From: Dyella sp. GSA-30
GTDB lineage: Bacteria > Pseudomonadota > Gammaproteobacteria > Xanthomonadales > Rhodanobacteraceae
Direction: 5' to 3'
Assembly: GCF_027924605.1 (NCBI RefSeq)
Contig: NZ_AP027042.1
Span: 124,001-188,000 of the forward strand
DNA length: 64,000 nt
Within the stretch, counting starts at the first letter, position 1, and each line of letters begins with the position of its first letter. A program made the translations under genes and the position numbers. The notes beneath the pieces are model-generated. The model was not told the DNA's origin. It worked only from the letters and a program-made list of their open reading frames with translations, and did no database searches. Below are positions 26,982 through 36,112 of the stretch, piece after piece.

Positions 26982-27854
26982 TCAATGCTTGCCCGATGAG
27001 GAAGAACCAGCCGGCTGGCTGTTACCGTCCTTCTTGTCGCTGGGCGAACCGTTCACCAGGAACTTGCCGATCAGGTCCTCCAACTGCATCGCGGACTGCG
27101 TCAGGATCAGCGAATCGCCGTTCTTGAGCATGTCCGGCGAGCCGCCGGGCTGGATCGCAACGTACTGGGTGCCGATCAAACCGCTTGTGAATACCGCGGC
27201 AGCCGAGTCGTCCGGGATCTGGTTGTACTGGTTGTCGATGGCCAGGATGACATAGGCGTCGAGCTTGACCGGGTCGGCCTGCACGGACTGCACGCTGCCG
27301 ATCGCCACACCGGCCATCTTCACCGGCGCGCCCACCGAGAGCGAGCCCACGTTGGAGAAGCGCGCCTTGACCGTATAAGTGCCGCCAAGCTTGTCGGCCG
27401 AACCACCCGCGCCGAAGAACTTGCCGAGCATCTCCTCGAGCTGCTGCGCCGGCTTGGTCAACGCCAGCGTGCCGCCCTCGGCGACGGTTTTCTTGGACGC
27501 GCCGTACTGGATACCGACGTACTGGTCGCCGAGCAGGCCGCTGGTGAAGATCGTGGCGACCGAGTCGTCCGGAATCTTGTCGAAACGCTTGTCGATCGAC
27601 AGCTTCACGTCAGCTTCTTCCTTGGCTGGATCGAGCGTGATCGACTGCACCTGACCCACGCGCACGCCGGCGATCTTCACTGGCGCCCGCTCCTTGAGCT
27701 GGCCGACGTTGGCGAAACGGGCATCGATGGTGTAGCTGCTGCCCTGATGGCTGTTGGCCACCGAGGTAGTCTGCGTGGCGAGATACGCCAGCGCGGCAAA
27801 GCCGAGCACGATAAACAAGCCGGTGCCGATGGCGAACGAAGGTCTCTGGCTCAC
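26982..27854 (-). CDS. mlaD: MlaD with two tandem MCE domains
   Basis: MlaD is the membrane-anchored MCE ring protein of the phospholipid transporter. One N-terminal helix (about 10-28) is followed by two clearly homologous MCE units: about 40-145 (YTIDARFANVGQLKERAPVK) and about 157-265 (YTVKARFSNVGSLSVGAPVK). Both end in a PDDS...FTSGL...QYV pattern and a QLEEMLGKFF/QLEDLIGKFL helix. Standard MlaD has a single MCE domain and is 160-185 residues; this one is 290. The repeat looks like an internal duplication. A double-length ring or a trimeric assembly is inference. The gene lies between mlaE and mlaC in normal order. Confidence 0.93.
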   Translation of the reverse strand: MSQRPSFAIGTGLFIVLGFAALAYLATQTTSVANSHQGSSYTIDARFANVGQLKERAPVKIAGVRVGQVQSITLDPAKEEADVKLSIDKRFDKIPDDSVATIFTSGLLGDQYVGIQYGASKKTVAEGGTLALTKPAQQLEEMLGKFFGAGGSADKLGGTYTVKARFSNVGSLSVGAPVKMAGVAIGSVQSVQADPVKLDAYVILAIDNQYNQIPDDSAAAVFTSGLIGTQYVAIQPGGSPDMLKNGDSLILTQSAMQLEDLIGKFLVNGSPSDKKDGNSQPAGSSSSGKH

Positions 27855-27912
27855 GGCGCGGTCCTCGAAGCAGAAAGGTTGAAAAGCAAAACGAAGATAT
27901 TCATGGCGGTGC

Positions 27913-28686
27913 TCACATCAGGAATGCTGTCAGCACAAAATCGAGCGCCAGGATGGCGATCGACGAAGCCACCACCGTGCGTGTCGTGGCATAGGCCACG
28001 CCTTCGCTGGTCGGTGGGGTGGTATAGCCCTGAAAGACCGCGATCAGCGACACGACGGCGCCGAACACCACGCTCTTCCACAGCACACCGTTGATCACGT
28101 CCTTGCCCAGCTCGACGGTCGAGGTCATGTTGGACCAGAAGGTGCCGTTGTCGATGCCCAGCCAGGTCACGCCGACCAGGTGACCGCCGAAAATGCCCAG
28201 CGCGCAGAACACGCAGCACAGCAGCGGCATCGCGATCAGTCCAGCGAGGAAACGCGGCGCGGCGACATAGGCGATCGGATCGACCGCCATCATTTCCATC
28301 GCGGCGATCTGGTCAGTGGCACGCATCAGGCCGATTTCGGCGGTGACCGAGGTGCCTGCGCGGCCGGCAAACAGCAATGCCGTGACGACCGGACCGAGTT
28401 CGCGATAGATCGCCAGCGCCACCACCGTGCCGCTGGCAGCCGTACCGCCGAAGATCGACAGCACGTAGTAGAGCTGCAGCGCCAACACCATGCCCACGAA
28501 CAGGCCGCAGACCATGATGATGGTCAGGCTCATCGCGCCGACGAACCACAGCTGGCGCACCGTCTCGCGGCCATGTTTCATGCTGCGCGGAATCGCCGCC
28601 AGCACCTGCAGCCCGAACAGCGCGCATGCGCCGATCTGCGCCAGCGAGCGCAAGACAATGTTGTTGCGCATCGGTTGCGCGCTCAT
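27913..28686 (-). CDS. mlaE: Phospholipid ABC transporter permease MlaE
   Basis: The inner-membrane permease of the Mla system. The 257-residue protein has about five membrane segments and the family motifs LGPVVTALLFAGRAGTSVTA and EIGLMRATDQIAAMEMMAVD, which form the conserved MlaE core. Start: ATG 28686 makes an ATGA overlap with mlaF and has AGGAGG upstream; the open frame beyond it is an overlapping shadow. mlaF and mlaE are therefore translationally coupled. Confidence 0.95.
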   Translation of the reverse strand: MSAQPMRNNIVLRSLAQIGACALFGLQVLAAIPRSMKHGRETVRQLWFVGAMSLTIIMVCGLFVGMVLALQLYYVLSIFGGTAASGTVVALAIYRELGPVVTALLFAGRAGTSVTAEIGLMRATDQIAAMEMMAVDPIAYVAAPRFLAGLIAMPLLCCVFCALGIFGGHLVGVTWLGIDNGTFWSNMTSTVELGKDVINGVLWKSVVFGAVVSLIAVFQGYTTPPTSEGVAYATTRTVVASSIAILALDFVLTAFLM

Positions 28687-29519
28687 GCCTTGCCTCCTGC
28701 AAAACCCAGCGACGCGGCGTAGTCGCCGGCCGGATACTGAAACGGCACCGGGCCGTCCGCTTCGCCGCCGAAGAACTGCCGCGTCCACGGCGATCCATCG
28801 TTGGCGATTGTCTTCGGGTCGCCCTGCGCCACCACCTTGCCGTTGGCGATCAGGTAAATATGGTCGGCCACCTGCTTGATTGCTTCGAGCTCGTGCGCGA
28901 CCAGCACGCTGGTGATACCCAGCGTTTCATTGAGCGTGCGGATCAATATCAACACCTGGTTCAGCGCGATCGGATCGAGGCCGACGAACGGCTCGTCATA
29001 GAGAATCAGCATCGGATCGAACACGATCGCGCGCGCCAGCGCCACGCGCCGCGCCATGCCGCCTGACAGCTCCGTCGGCATCAGGCCGGCCGCACCGCGC
29101 AGACCGACCGCCTGCAACTTGGTCAGGACGATATTGCGGATCAACTCTTCCGGCAGGCGGGTGTGCTGGCGCAGCGGAAAAGCCACGTTCTCGAACACAT
29201 CGAAGTCGGTCAGCAGCGCCGAGTTCTGGAACAGATAACCGATGCGCTCGCGCAGTTCGAACAGCTTGTCGCGCGACAGCGCCGGCACATTGTTGCCGTC
29301 GACCACGACTTCACCGGCATCGCCGCGCATCTGCCCGGTGATGTGCTTGAGCAGCGTCGTCTTGCCGGTGCCGCTGGGGCCCATGATGGCGGTGACCTTG
29401 CCGCGCGGGATATCCAGATCCAGCGCGTCGAAAATGGTCTTGCCATTGAGCACCGTGGTCAGGCCGCGAACGCGCACCAGGGTGTCGCTTTCGGGCCGGG
29501 TACTAATGGAATCAGTCAT
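28683..29519 (-). CDS. mlaF: Phospholipid ABC transporter ATPase MlaF
   Basis: The ATPase that drives the Mla phospholipid transporter. The 278-residue protein contains Walker A GPSGTGKTT, ABC signature ELSGGMARRVALARA and Walker B MLILYDEPFVGLDP, followed by the H-loop VAHE. The N-terminus (about 12 residues) is slightly longer than in E. coli. It opens the operon mlaF-E-D-C-B. No convincing promoter was picked in the 75 bases between gmk and mlaF, and that segment lies on the downstream side of mlaF relative to gmk transcription start. Confidence 0.95.
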   Translation of the reverse strand: MTDSISTRPESDTLVRVRGLTTVLNGKTIFDALDLDIPRGKVTAIMGPSGTGKTTLLKHITGQMRGDAGEVVVDGNNVPALSRDKLFELRERIGYLFQNSALLTDFDVFENVAFPLRQHTRLPEELIRNIVLTKLQAVGLRGAAGLMPTELSGGMARRVALARAIVFDPMLILYDEPFVGLDPIALNQVLILIRTLNETLGITSVLVAHELEAIKQVADHIYLIANGKVVAQGDPKTIANDGSPWTRQFFGGEADGPVPFQYPAGDYAASLGFAGGKA

Positions 29520-29594
29520 GGAGGCACTATCGAATGGGACGAGGCAAAGTAGCCGAAGACGGCGGCGAAGGCTATCGGACCGGCCTTGGCGCCT

Positions 29595-30215
29595 TCAGTT
29601 CCCGGTTGCCAACAGCTCGGCAATCAGGCTCTCGTGGCGCCGCCATTGCAGCTCCGAGCGCAGGCGTACCGCACGAACGATGGCCTGCAGGTCGCCCAGG
29701 GCGTCCTCGAAGCGATCGTTGACGATGATGTAGTCGAACTCGTGCGCATGCGCGATCTCTTCGCGCGAATTATGCAGACGGCGTTCGATCACCTCGGCGC
29801 TGTCCGAACCACGCCCGCGCAGACGACGCTCCAGTTCGTGCCGCGACGGCGGCAGGATGAATATGCTGACGCAATCGGCCTTGGTCTTGCGCACCTGCTG
29901 TGCGCCCTGCCAGTCGATTTCCAGCAGCACATCCTTGCCCTGGGCCAGCAGGCCGGACACGGTCTTGCGCGAAGTGCCGTAAAGATTGCCGTGCACCTCG
30001 GCGTGCTCGAGAAAAATCCCTTCCTCGATCTCACGCTCGAACTCCGAGCGCTCGACGAAATAGTAGTGACGACCGTATTCCTCACCCGTGCGCGGCGGAC
30101 GCGTGGTATGCGAAACCGACAACGAAATGGCCGGCTCGCGTTCGAGCAGAGCATTGACCAGGGTCGACTTGCCCGCGCCCGAGGGTGCCGCAACGATGAA
30201 CAGGGTAGCTTCCAT
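29595..30215 (-). CDS. gmk: Guanylate kinase
   Basis: Phosphorylates GMP to GDP. The 206-residue protein has the P-loop APSGAGKST near residues 9-17 and the GMP-binding segment SVSHTTRPPRTGEEYGRHYYF. The usual ribosome-binding AAGG lies six bases before ATG 30215; a GTG one codon earlier is also possible. It follows yicC after 13 bases, an order often seen with rpoZ-spoT further along in proteobacteria, although here rpoZ-spoT lies elsewhere. Confidence 0.97.
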   Translation of the reverse strand: MEATLFIVAAPSGAGKSTLVNALLEREPAISLSVSHTTRPPRTGEEYGRHYYFVERSEFEREIEEGIFLEHAEVHGNLYGTSRKTVSGLLAQGKDVLLEIDWQGAQQVRKTKADCVSIFILPPSRHELERRLRGRGSDSAEVIERRLHNSREEIAHAHEFDYIIVNDRFEDALGDLQAIVRAVRLRSELQWRRHESLIAELLATGN

Positions 30216-30228
30216 CACTCGCCTTCCA

Positions 30229-31089
30229 TCACTCGATGTTCTGGACTTGTTCGCGCATCTGCTCGATCAGCACCTTCAGCTCGACCGCGGCGTTGGTGCT
30301 GCGCGAGTCGATCGATTTGGAGCCGAGCGTATTGGCTTCGCGATTGAATTCCTGCATCAGAAAGTCGAGGCGGCGACCGACCGGTTCTTTCAAACCGAGC
30401 ACACGGCGCGCTTCTGCGATATGCGTCACCAGACGATCGAGTTCCTCGTCGACGTCGACGCGGGTGATCTGTAGCACGAGTTCCTGCTCGAGCCGACCCG
30501 GCTCGACCGGTTGCTTGAGATCGGCCAGGCGCGTTTCCAGGCGCGTACGCAGCCCTTCGCGAATCTGCGGCATCCAGGTACGCACATCGGCCACGATGCG
30601 TTCGATAAGATCCAGCCGCTCGCGCAACAGCTCTTCGAGCTTGGCGCCTTCGCGCTCGCGCGTGGCGGTCAGCGCGTCGAGCGCGCGATCGAGCACCTCG
30701 AACAAGGCGGCCTGTACGGCTTCCGGATCGATATCGGCCTGCTGCATGACGCCGGGGAAGCGCAGTAACTCGGTCAACTGCACCTGCATGGTCGGAAAGC
30801 GGCCTTCCAGCGAACGCGCCAGTTCCGCCAGCTTGCCCAGCAAGGCGTCGTCCACCTTGAGCGACTCGGCACGTGCCTCGCTACGCAGACGAACGGTCAG
30901 ATCGACCTTGCCACGCGACAGCTTGGCCGCGATGCGTTCGCGCATGGCCGACTCGAAATTACGCAGGTCATCGGGTAGTCGGGGGCTCAATTCCAGGTAG
31001 CGATGGTTGACCGTACGCAGCTCGCAGCTCAGCGTGCCGGTGGGGCCGACGGTCTCGGCGGAGGCGTACGCGGTCATGCTACGGGTCAT
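30229..31089 (-). CDS. yicC: YicC family endoribonuclease-type protein
   Basis: YicC-like proteins are a conserved family (UPF0701), and recent work on members describes endoribonuclease activity. The 286-residue protein begins [12 protein letters not shown], the hallmark N-terminus, and carries the C-terminal DUF1732 block [20 protein letters not shown] 31089 was chosen on that hallmark; further upstream codons are not family-like. It is co-directional with gmk and divergent from rph, which is also an RNA-processing enzyme. A shared intergenic inverted repeat lies between yicC and rph. Confidence 0.92.
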   Translation of the reverse strand: MTRSMTAYASAETVGPTGTLSCELRTVNHRYLELSPRLPDDLRNFESAMRERIAAKLSRGKVDLTVRLRSEARAESLKVDDALLGKLAELARSLEGRFPTMQVQLTELLRFPGVMQQADIDPEAVQAALFEVLDRALDALTATREREGAKLEELLRERLDLIERIVADVRTWMPQIREGLRTRLETRLADLKQPVEPGRLEQELVLQITRVDVDEELDRLVTHIAEARRVLGLKEPVGRRLDFLMQEFNREANTLGSKSIDSRSTNAAVELKVLIEQMREQVQNIE

Positions 31090-31112
31090 GGAAAGCCTGT
31101 GTGGAGCGTGGA

Positions 31113-31179
31113 GTAAAGGCGGCAATGGTAAACTCTCGCGCCTAGCTTGCCCAATTTGCCCACTTCAGGCCGCCTTTAC
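31113..31179. repeat. 11-bp inverted repeat between yicC and rph
   Basis: GTAAAGGCGGC (31113-31123) is perfectly repeated in inverted form at 31169-31179, two bases before the rph start codon. The right arm covers the place where the rph ribosome-binding site should be. The left arm is also a GTAAAGG-type unit. It could act as an RNA hairpin in an rph mRNA or as an operator for both genes. Confidence 0.55.
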
Positions 31180-31180
31180 G

Positions 31181-31912
31181 ATGAATGCCGTCAGCCGTCC
31201 CAGCGGCCGCGCCAGCGATCAGCTGCGCCCCGTTACGATCGAACGCCACTATACCCGCCACGCCGAAGGTTCCGTGCTGGTGAGCTTTGGCGATACCAAG
31301 GTGCTGTGCACCGCCAGCATCGAGGATCGCGTGCCGCCGTGGCTGCGCGGCAAGGGCGAAGGCTGGGTCACGGCCGAGTACGGCATGCTGCCGCGCGCCA
31401 CCTCCAGCCGCACCCAACGCGAGGCCGCCCGTGGCGGCCAGGGCGGGCGCACCATGGAAATCCAGCGCCTGATCGGCCGCAGCCTGCGCGCCTGCGTGGA
31501 TCGCCAGGCCCTGGGCGAACGCCTGATCACCCTCGATTGCGACGTCATCCAGGCCGATGGCGGCACGCGCACCGCTGCCATCACCGGCGCCTACGTCGCC
31601 CTGGTCGACGCCGTACAGCTACTGATGAAGCGCGAGAACCTGCGTCGCAACCCCGTGTTCGGCGCGGTTGCGGCGGTATCGGTCGGCATCTACAAGGGCA
31701 TGCCCGTGCTCGATCTGGACTACGCCGAAGACTCCAACTGCGATACCGACATGAACGTCGTGATGAACGACGGCGGCGGCTTTATCGAAGTCCAGGGCAC
31801 GGCCGAAGGCCATGCATTTCGTCGTGACGAAATGGACAAGCTGCTGGGTCTGGCCGAAAAGGGCGTGGGCGAACTGGTCGCCGCACAGCGCGCCGCGCTC
31901 GGCATTGCCTGA
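31181..31912 (+). CDS. rph: Ribonuclease PH
   Basis: A phosphorolytic 3'-5' exoribonuclease that trims tRNA and other RNA 3' ends. The 243-residue protein has [53 protein letters not shown] and [16 protein letters not shown], all family blocks. The length is normal, so it is not the truncated form known from some E. coli K-12 strains. ATG 31181 matches the family start; no clear Shine-Dalgarno sequence precedes it. It is the first gene of rph-rdgB-hemW; rdgB starts 14 bases after its stop. Confidence 0.97.
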   Translation: MNAVSRPSGRASDQLRPVTIERHYTRHAEGSVLVSFGDTKVLCTASIEDRVPPWLRGKGEGWVTAEYGMLPRATSSRTQREAARGGQGGRTMEIQRLIGRSLRACVDRQALGERLITLDCDVIQADGGTRTAAITGAYVALVDAVQLLMKRENLRRNPVFGAVAAVSVGIYKGMPVLDLDYAEDSNCDTDMNVVMNDGGGFIEVQGTAEGHAFRRDEMDKLLGLAEKGVGELVAAQRAALGIA

Positions 31913-31925
31913 GGAGTCGCTCCGC

Positions 31926-32522
31926 ATGTCACGCATCGTCCTGGCCAGCAGCAACCCCGGCAAGTTGAAGGAATTCAATGCCCTGCTCGCCGACAGCGGC
32001 TTCGATATCGTTACCCAGGGCAGCCTGGGCATCGAGGATGCCGAGGAAACCGGGCTGACCTTCGTCGAGAACGCCTTGCTCAAGGCCCGCCACGCGGCAC
32101 AGGCCAGCGGCCTGCCCGCACTGGCCGACGATTCGGGCCTGTGCGTGGATCACCTGCATGGCGCGCCGGGGCTTTACTCGGCGCGCTACAGCGGCACACA
32201 TGGCGATGCCGCGGCCAGCAACGCCAAGCTGTTGCGCGCGATGGAAGGCGTGCCGACCGAGCAGCGGGGCGCGTTCTTTATCGGCGTGCTGGTGCTGTTG
32301 CGGCACCCGGAAGATCCGGCCCCGCTGATCGCCGAAGGACGCTGGTATGGCCGCATCCTCACCGAGGCACGCGGCACCGGTGGCTTCGGCTACAACCCGG
32401 TGTTCCTGCCCGATGGCTATGAGCAAAGCGTGGCCGAGATGGACGATGCGCTGAAGAACAGGCTCAGTCATCGCGGACAGGCGCTCGCGCTGTTGCGTGC
32501 GCAGTTGCAGGCTGGCCGATGA
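31926..32522 (+). CDS. rdgB: XTP/dITP diphosphatase RdgB (Ham1)
   Basis: Removes non-canonical purine triphosphates (XTP, dITP) from the nucleotide pool. The 198-residue protein starts with IVLASSNPGKLKEFNALL, the substrate-binding signature. It contains the catalytic-region acidic LADDSGLCVD and the C-terminal motif ALKNRLSHRGQAL. ATG 31926 lies 14 bases after the rph stop, so it is in the same operon. Length and start are typical. Confidence 0.96.
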   Translation: MSRIVLASSNPGKLKEFNALLADSGFDIVTQGSLGIEDAEETGLTFVENALLKARHAAQASGLPALADDSGLCVDHLHGAPGLYSARYSGTHGDAAASNAKLLRAMEGVPTEQRGAFFIGVLVLLRHPEDPAPLIAEGRWYGRILTEARGTGGFGYNPVFLPDGYEQSVAEMDDALKNRLSHRGQALALLRAQLQAGR

Positions 32523-32562
32523 TTCGCTGCCTCAATTCAGCAACTACCCCCGTTTGTCGCGC

Positions 32563-33729
32563 ATGAGCCTGATCGCACCGCCGCTGTCGCTGTACGTGCA
32601 CATGCCATGGTGCGTGAAAAAGTGTCCGTACTGCGATTTCAATTCGCATGGCCTGCGCAGCGAGTCGCCACCTTATGCGGCTTATATCGACCACCTGCTG
32701 GCCGATCTCGACGCCGACCTGCGCGACTTCGGCGAAGCCATCCAGGGCCGTTCGATCATCAGCGTCTTTTTTGGCGGCGGCACGCCCAGCCTGTTCGCGC
32801 CCGAATTGGTCGAGCGCCTGCTCGATGGTGTTCGCCAGCGCCTCCCCATGGCGAGCGATGCGGAAGTCACCTTGGAGACCAATCCGGGGACGGTCGAGCA
32901 TGGCCGTTTCGATGGCTATCTGGCCGCCGGGGTCAATCGACTCTCGTTCGGCATTCAGAGCTTCGACGACGCCAAGCTCAAGCGGCTGGGCCGCATTCAC
33001 TCGGCCGGCGAGGCCGAGGCGGCGGTGAAGTCGGCGCAGGATGCCGGCTATCGCAATATCAATCTCGACCTGATGTATGCGCTGCCCGAACAGCAGCTGG
33101 ACGGCGCCCTGGGCGATGTCGAGCGAGCCATCGCGCTAGCACCTACCCATATATCGCACTACCAGCTCACGCTCGAACCCAATACCGCCTTTGCCGCCAA
33201 CCCGCCGCCACTGCCCGACGACGATCACGCCTGGGCCATGCAGGAAGCCTGCGAGGCACACCTGGCCGCCGCCGGTTATGGGCAGTACGAGATATCCGCC
33301 TATGCCCAACGGGATAAGCGCTGCGAGCACAATCTCAACTATTGGCGCTTCGGCGACTACCTGGGCATCGGCGCCGGCGCCCACGGCAAAATCAGCGCCA
33401 GCGCGGATGGCAGCGTCCGTCGCCGCTGGAAAACCCGCCTGCCCCGCGCGTACCTGGACGCCTCCGGCGGTGCGGCGCGGATCGGCGGCGACTCGATGGT
33501 GCCCGCCGACGAACTGCCCTTCGAATACATGCTCAATGCCTTGCGCCTGATCGACGGCGTGCCGGCCGGCGACTTTGCCGAACGCACCGGCCTGCCCGCC
33601 TCGTCGATCGCGCCCGCCCTTACCCAGGCCCAGGCAAAGGGCTGGCTGGAAGACCGTCCCGACCGGCTCAAGACCACCGCCCTGGGCCAGCGCTTCCTCA
33701 ACGATGTCATCGCCAGCTTCCTGGCCTGA
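32563..33729 (+). CDS. hemW: Radical SAM heme chaperone HemW
   Basis: HemW is a radical SAM protein related to HemN that binds and delivers heme rather than oxidising coproporphyrinogen. The 388-residue protein has the cluster motif CVKKCPYC (Cys17, Cys21, Cys24), GGGTPSLF for SAM contact, and a C-terminal HemN-like domain with FEYMLNALRLIDG. The additional N-terminal Cys of true HemN is absent. ATG 32563 is 40 bases after rdgB. The order rdgB-hemW is common in gammaproteobacteria. Confidence 0.94.
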   Translation: MSLIAPPLSLYVHMPWCVKKCPYCDFNSHGLRSESPPYAAYIDHLLADLDADLRDFGEAIQGRSIISVFFGGGTPSLFAPELVERLLDGVRQRLPMASDAEVTLETNPGTVEHGRFDGYLAAGVNRLSFGIQSFDDAKLKRLGRIHSAGEAEAAVKSAQDAGYRNINLDLMYALPEQQLDGALGDVERAIALAPTHISHYQLTLEPNTAFAANPPPLPDDDHAWAMQEACEAHLAAAGYGQYEISAYAQRDKRCEHNLNYWRFGDYLGIGAGAHGKISASADGSVRRRWKTRLPRAYLDASGGAARIGGDSMVPADELPFEYMLNALRLIDGVPAGDFAERTGLPASSIAPALTQAQAKGWLEDRPDRLKTTALGQRFLNDVIASFLA

Positions 33730-33823
33730 CCTTTCCGGTGGTAGCCGGCCCATCGAAAGGCCGATGGCGGCACGGCCCTGACCGGCATAAACTGGGCTCA
33801 CCCTGGGGGAACAGGATGGGATC

Positions 33824-36112
33824 ATGGATGTCGAGCCGCACGAGCGGGCAGAACCGTTTGCGCAGGAACGTAGTGTGAGCCTGGAAAATGGCCGATGGCC
33901 GGCGCGCGCGCGTCGTCTGATCGGCGAGGTTCATGCGCTCAGCCTGCAGCACCTGGACCAGGCGTTGCGCCAATGCCTCAACGAGCTGGAACAACAGCTC
34001 TATGCGCATGCCGATCGCGCACGCAACCATCTCGACCAGCAGTTGTTTTTCGAAAGCCGATTGCGCATCCAGCAAGACCGCGCACGACTGCAGAAACGTT
34101 TTCTGACCCTGATCGGCAATGGCTTTCGCCACCTGGGTGAAGGCGACGGCGATAGCGATGCGACGCCATCGGCCGGCCTGCAACCTCTGTCTTTACTCGA
34201 TCGCAACGAACACGAACAGAACGCCGCGCTCGGCAAGTTGATCGCCCGCGGCGAAGCGCGCAACGGCCCCGTGTTGTTCGAGCTGGGGTATCGACTCGCC
34301 GTGCTGGTCGCCGCACCGCCCCTGGAGGGCGAAGCGTTGCCACTGGGACCGCACGCACTGATCCATGCCTTTCACGACGCGACCGCGATCATCGACGACC
34401 TGCCGATCGAACATCGCCTGCTGATGCTGCAAAGCTTCGATCAAACCGTCATCCAGGGTTTGAACACGCTTTACGAAGCAGCCAACGACTTGCTGCGCAG
34501 CGCCGGTATCCTGCAACAGCTGCGCGCCTTTCCGCTGCCACGCCAGACGCCGCGCAACACATCGAATGCAACGCCGATCGAAACGGGGGCTCAGGCAGCA
34601 CCTGCTACCCCGGCATCGGCCGCGCCGCCGACGGCACACAGCGACCATATCGCGGTACTGGAAAACTTGCGCGAACTGCTCGCACAACGTCGCACGGGCA
34701 GCACAAGCGATATGCCAGGCACCAATCATCGCGCCGCCAGCGCGGATGAATTGCAGCTGGCATTGAGTGCCGTGCAGCAACATGTGAGTGCGATCTCCGA
34801 CAACGCCAGCCGCGAGTTGCGCAGTGCGCAGCGGCTGCGCGAAGAATTGCTGATCCAGCTCAACGCCGGCAAACCCGTTGGCACGCCGCTGACCCAGCTC
34901 TCGCCCGAGCAAGGTGACACGGTCGAACTGATGGCCATGCTGTTCGAGCAACTGCATCGGCAGATGCGTCAGGGCTCGAGCGCGCAGGGCGTGCTGAGCG
35001 ACCTGCAGGTGCCGATGCTGCGTATGGCCGTGGCGGACCGGAATTTCTTCGACCAGCAAGAGCACCCCGCCCGCAAGCTGCTGGGAGCCGTCGCCGAGGC
35101 AGCCACCGAGTGGCTCGATACCGGCGACAGCGAGGCCGATCGCGCACTGGCCACCAAGCTTGAGCAACTGGTTGCACGCACCCGTCTCGAACCGCCAAGC
35201 ACCGGCCTCTACACCAGCCTGTTGGCGGATATCGAACACCACCTCGCGCTGCTGGCGCGCAAGGCGCAGATCGCCGAGCGTCGGCACGTGGAAGCCATGC
35301 AGGGTCGCGAGCGACTGGAACAGGCACGCCGCCAGGCAGCGCAGCTGATGGCCGAGCGTTTCCGCCAATCGCAGCCGCGCGGCCTGCTGCGCACCCTGCT
35401 CGAACGCGCCTGGTCCGACGTGCTGGCATTGACGCTGCTGCGTCACGGCGAAGACAGCGAAGCGTTTGCCGAACGTCTGCACATCACCGATCAACTACTC
35501 GGCCGCGCGCCAACCTATGACCGCGCCAAGCTGCAGTACGACGTCGAAACCGGGCTGCAGCAGATCGGCATGCATGCCGACGAAGCCGAACAGGTCGCGC
35601 AACGTCTGCTTGGCACGGCGGCGACGAACGACCAGGGCGACGAAGCACTTAGCGCGACGGGCCTGGCATTGAAGCTTAAACAGCACCAGCGTCTGGGCGA
35701 ACAGGCAACTACCGCACCGACGACGCCTCCGGCCGCACCCGTTGCCGCAGTACCCGAAGCGCCGAAAGCTGCAGCCGTGATCGCACCTGTCGATCCGCGC
35801 GAACAGCGCATCTATGAGCGTCTACGCCAACTGCCGTTCGGCAGTTGGTTCGAATTCGTCGATCGCCGGACCGGTCAGGTCAGCCAGCGCAAACTGGCGT
35901 GGTTCTCGCCGGTATCGGGGCATTGCCTGTTTATCACCCGGCGCGGCCAGCGCGGTGATGACATGACCTTGCAGTCGCTGGCGCATGCGCTTGCACGCGG
36001 TCACGTACGCGAACTGGCAGCGGCGCGCGAGGGCCTGCTCGATCGCGCCTGGCAGGCGCTCACCGGCAACCTGCGTCAATGGACCGGCGGGGGACGCACG
36101 CATGAGTCATAA
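33824..36112 (+). CDS. DUF1631 family protein
   Basis: A large, cytoplasmic, mostly helical protein of 762 residues. The N-terminal region (about 25-110) has ALRQCLNELEQQLYAHADRA and related helices. A variable Ala/Pro/Thr linker lies at about 245-270 and another at about 625-650. The C-terminal domain (about 660-750) has LRQLPFGSWFEFVDRRTGQ followed by RKLAWFSPVSGHCLFITRRG, a beta-barrel-like block reminiscent of PilZ-type domains. DUF1631 members are sometimes called thymidine phosphorylase, which I see no reason to accept. The stop overlaps a PilZ gene by 11 bases, which suggests a c-di-GMP-linked role (inference). Confidence 0.85.
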   Translation: MDVEPHERAEPFAQERSVSLENGRWPARARRLIGEVHALSLQHLDQALRQCLNELEQQLYAHADRARNHLDQQLFFESRLRIQQDRARLQKRFLTLIGNGFRHLGEGDGDSDATPSAGLQPLSLLDRNEHEQNAALGKLIARGEARNGPVLFELGYRLAVLVAAPPLEGEALPLGPHALIHAFHDATAIIDDLPIEHRLLMLQSFDQTVIQGLNTLYEAANDLLRSAGILQQLRAFPLPRQTPRNTSNATPIETGAQAAPATPASAAPPTAHSDHIAVLENLRELLAQRRTGSTSDMPGTNHRAASADELQLALSAVQQHVSAISDNASRELRSAQRLREELLIQLNAGKPVGTPLTQLSPEQGDTVELMAMLFEQLHRQMRQGSSAQGVLSDLQVPMLRMAVADRNFFDQQEHPARKLLGAVAEAATEWLDTGDSEADRALATKLEQLVARTRLEPPSTGLYTSLLADIEHHLALLARKAQIAERRHVEAMQGRERLEQARRQAAQLMAERFRQSQPRGLLRTLLERAWSDVLALTLLRHGEDSEAFAERLHITDQLLGRAPTYDRAKLQYDVETGLQQIGMHADEAEQVAQRLLGTAATNDQGDEALSATGLALKLKQHQRLGEQATTAPTTPPAAPVAAVPEAPKAAAVIAPVDPREQRIYERLRQLPFGSWFEFVDRRTGQVSQRKLAWFSPVSGHCLFITRRGQRGDDMTLQSLAHALARGHVRELAAAREGLLDRAWQALTGNLRQWTGGGRTHES

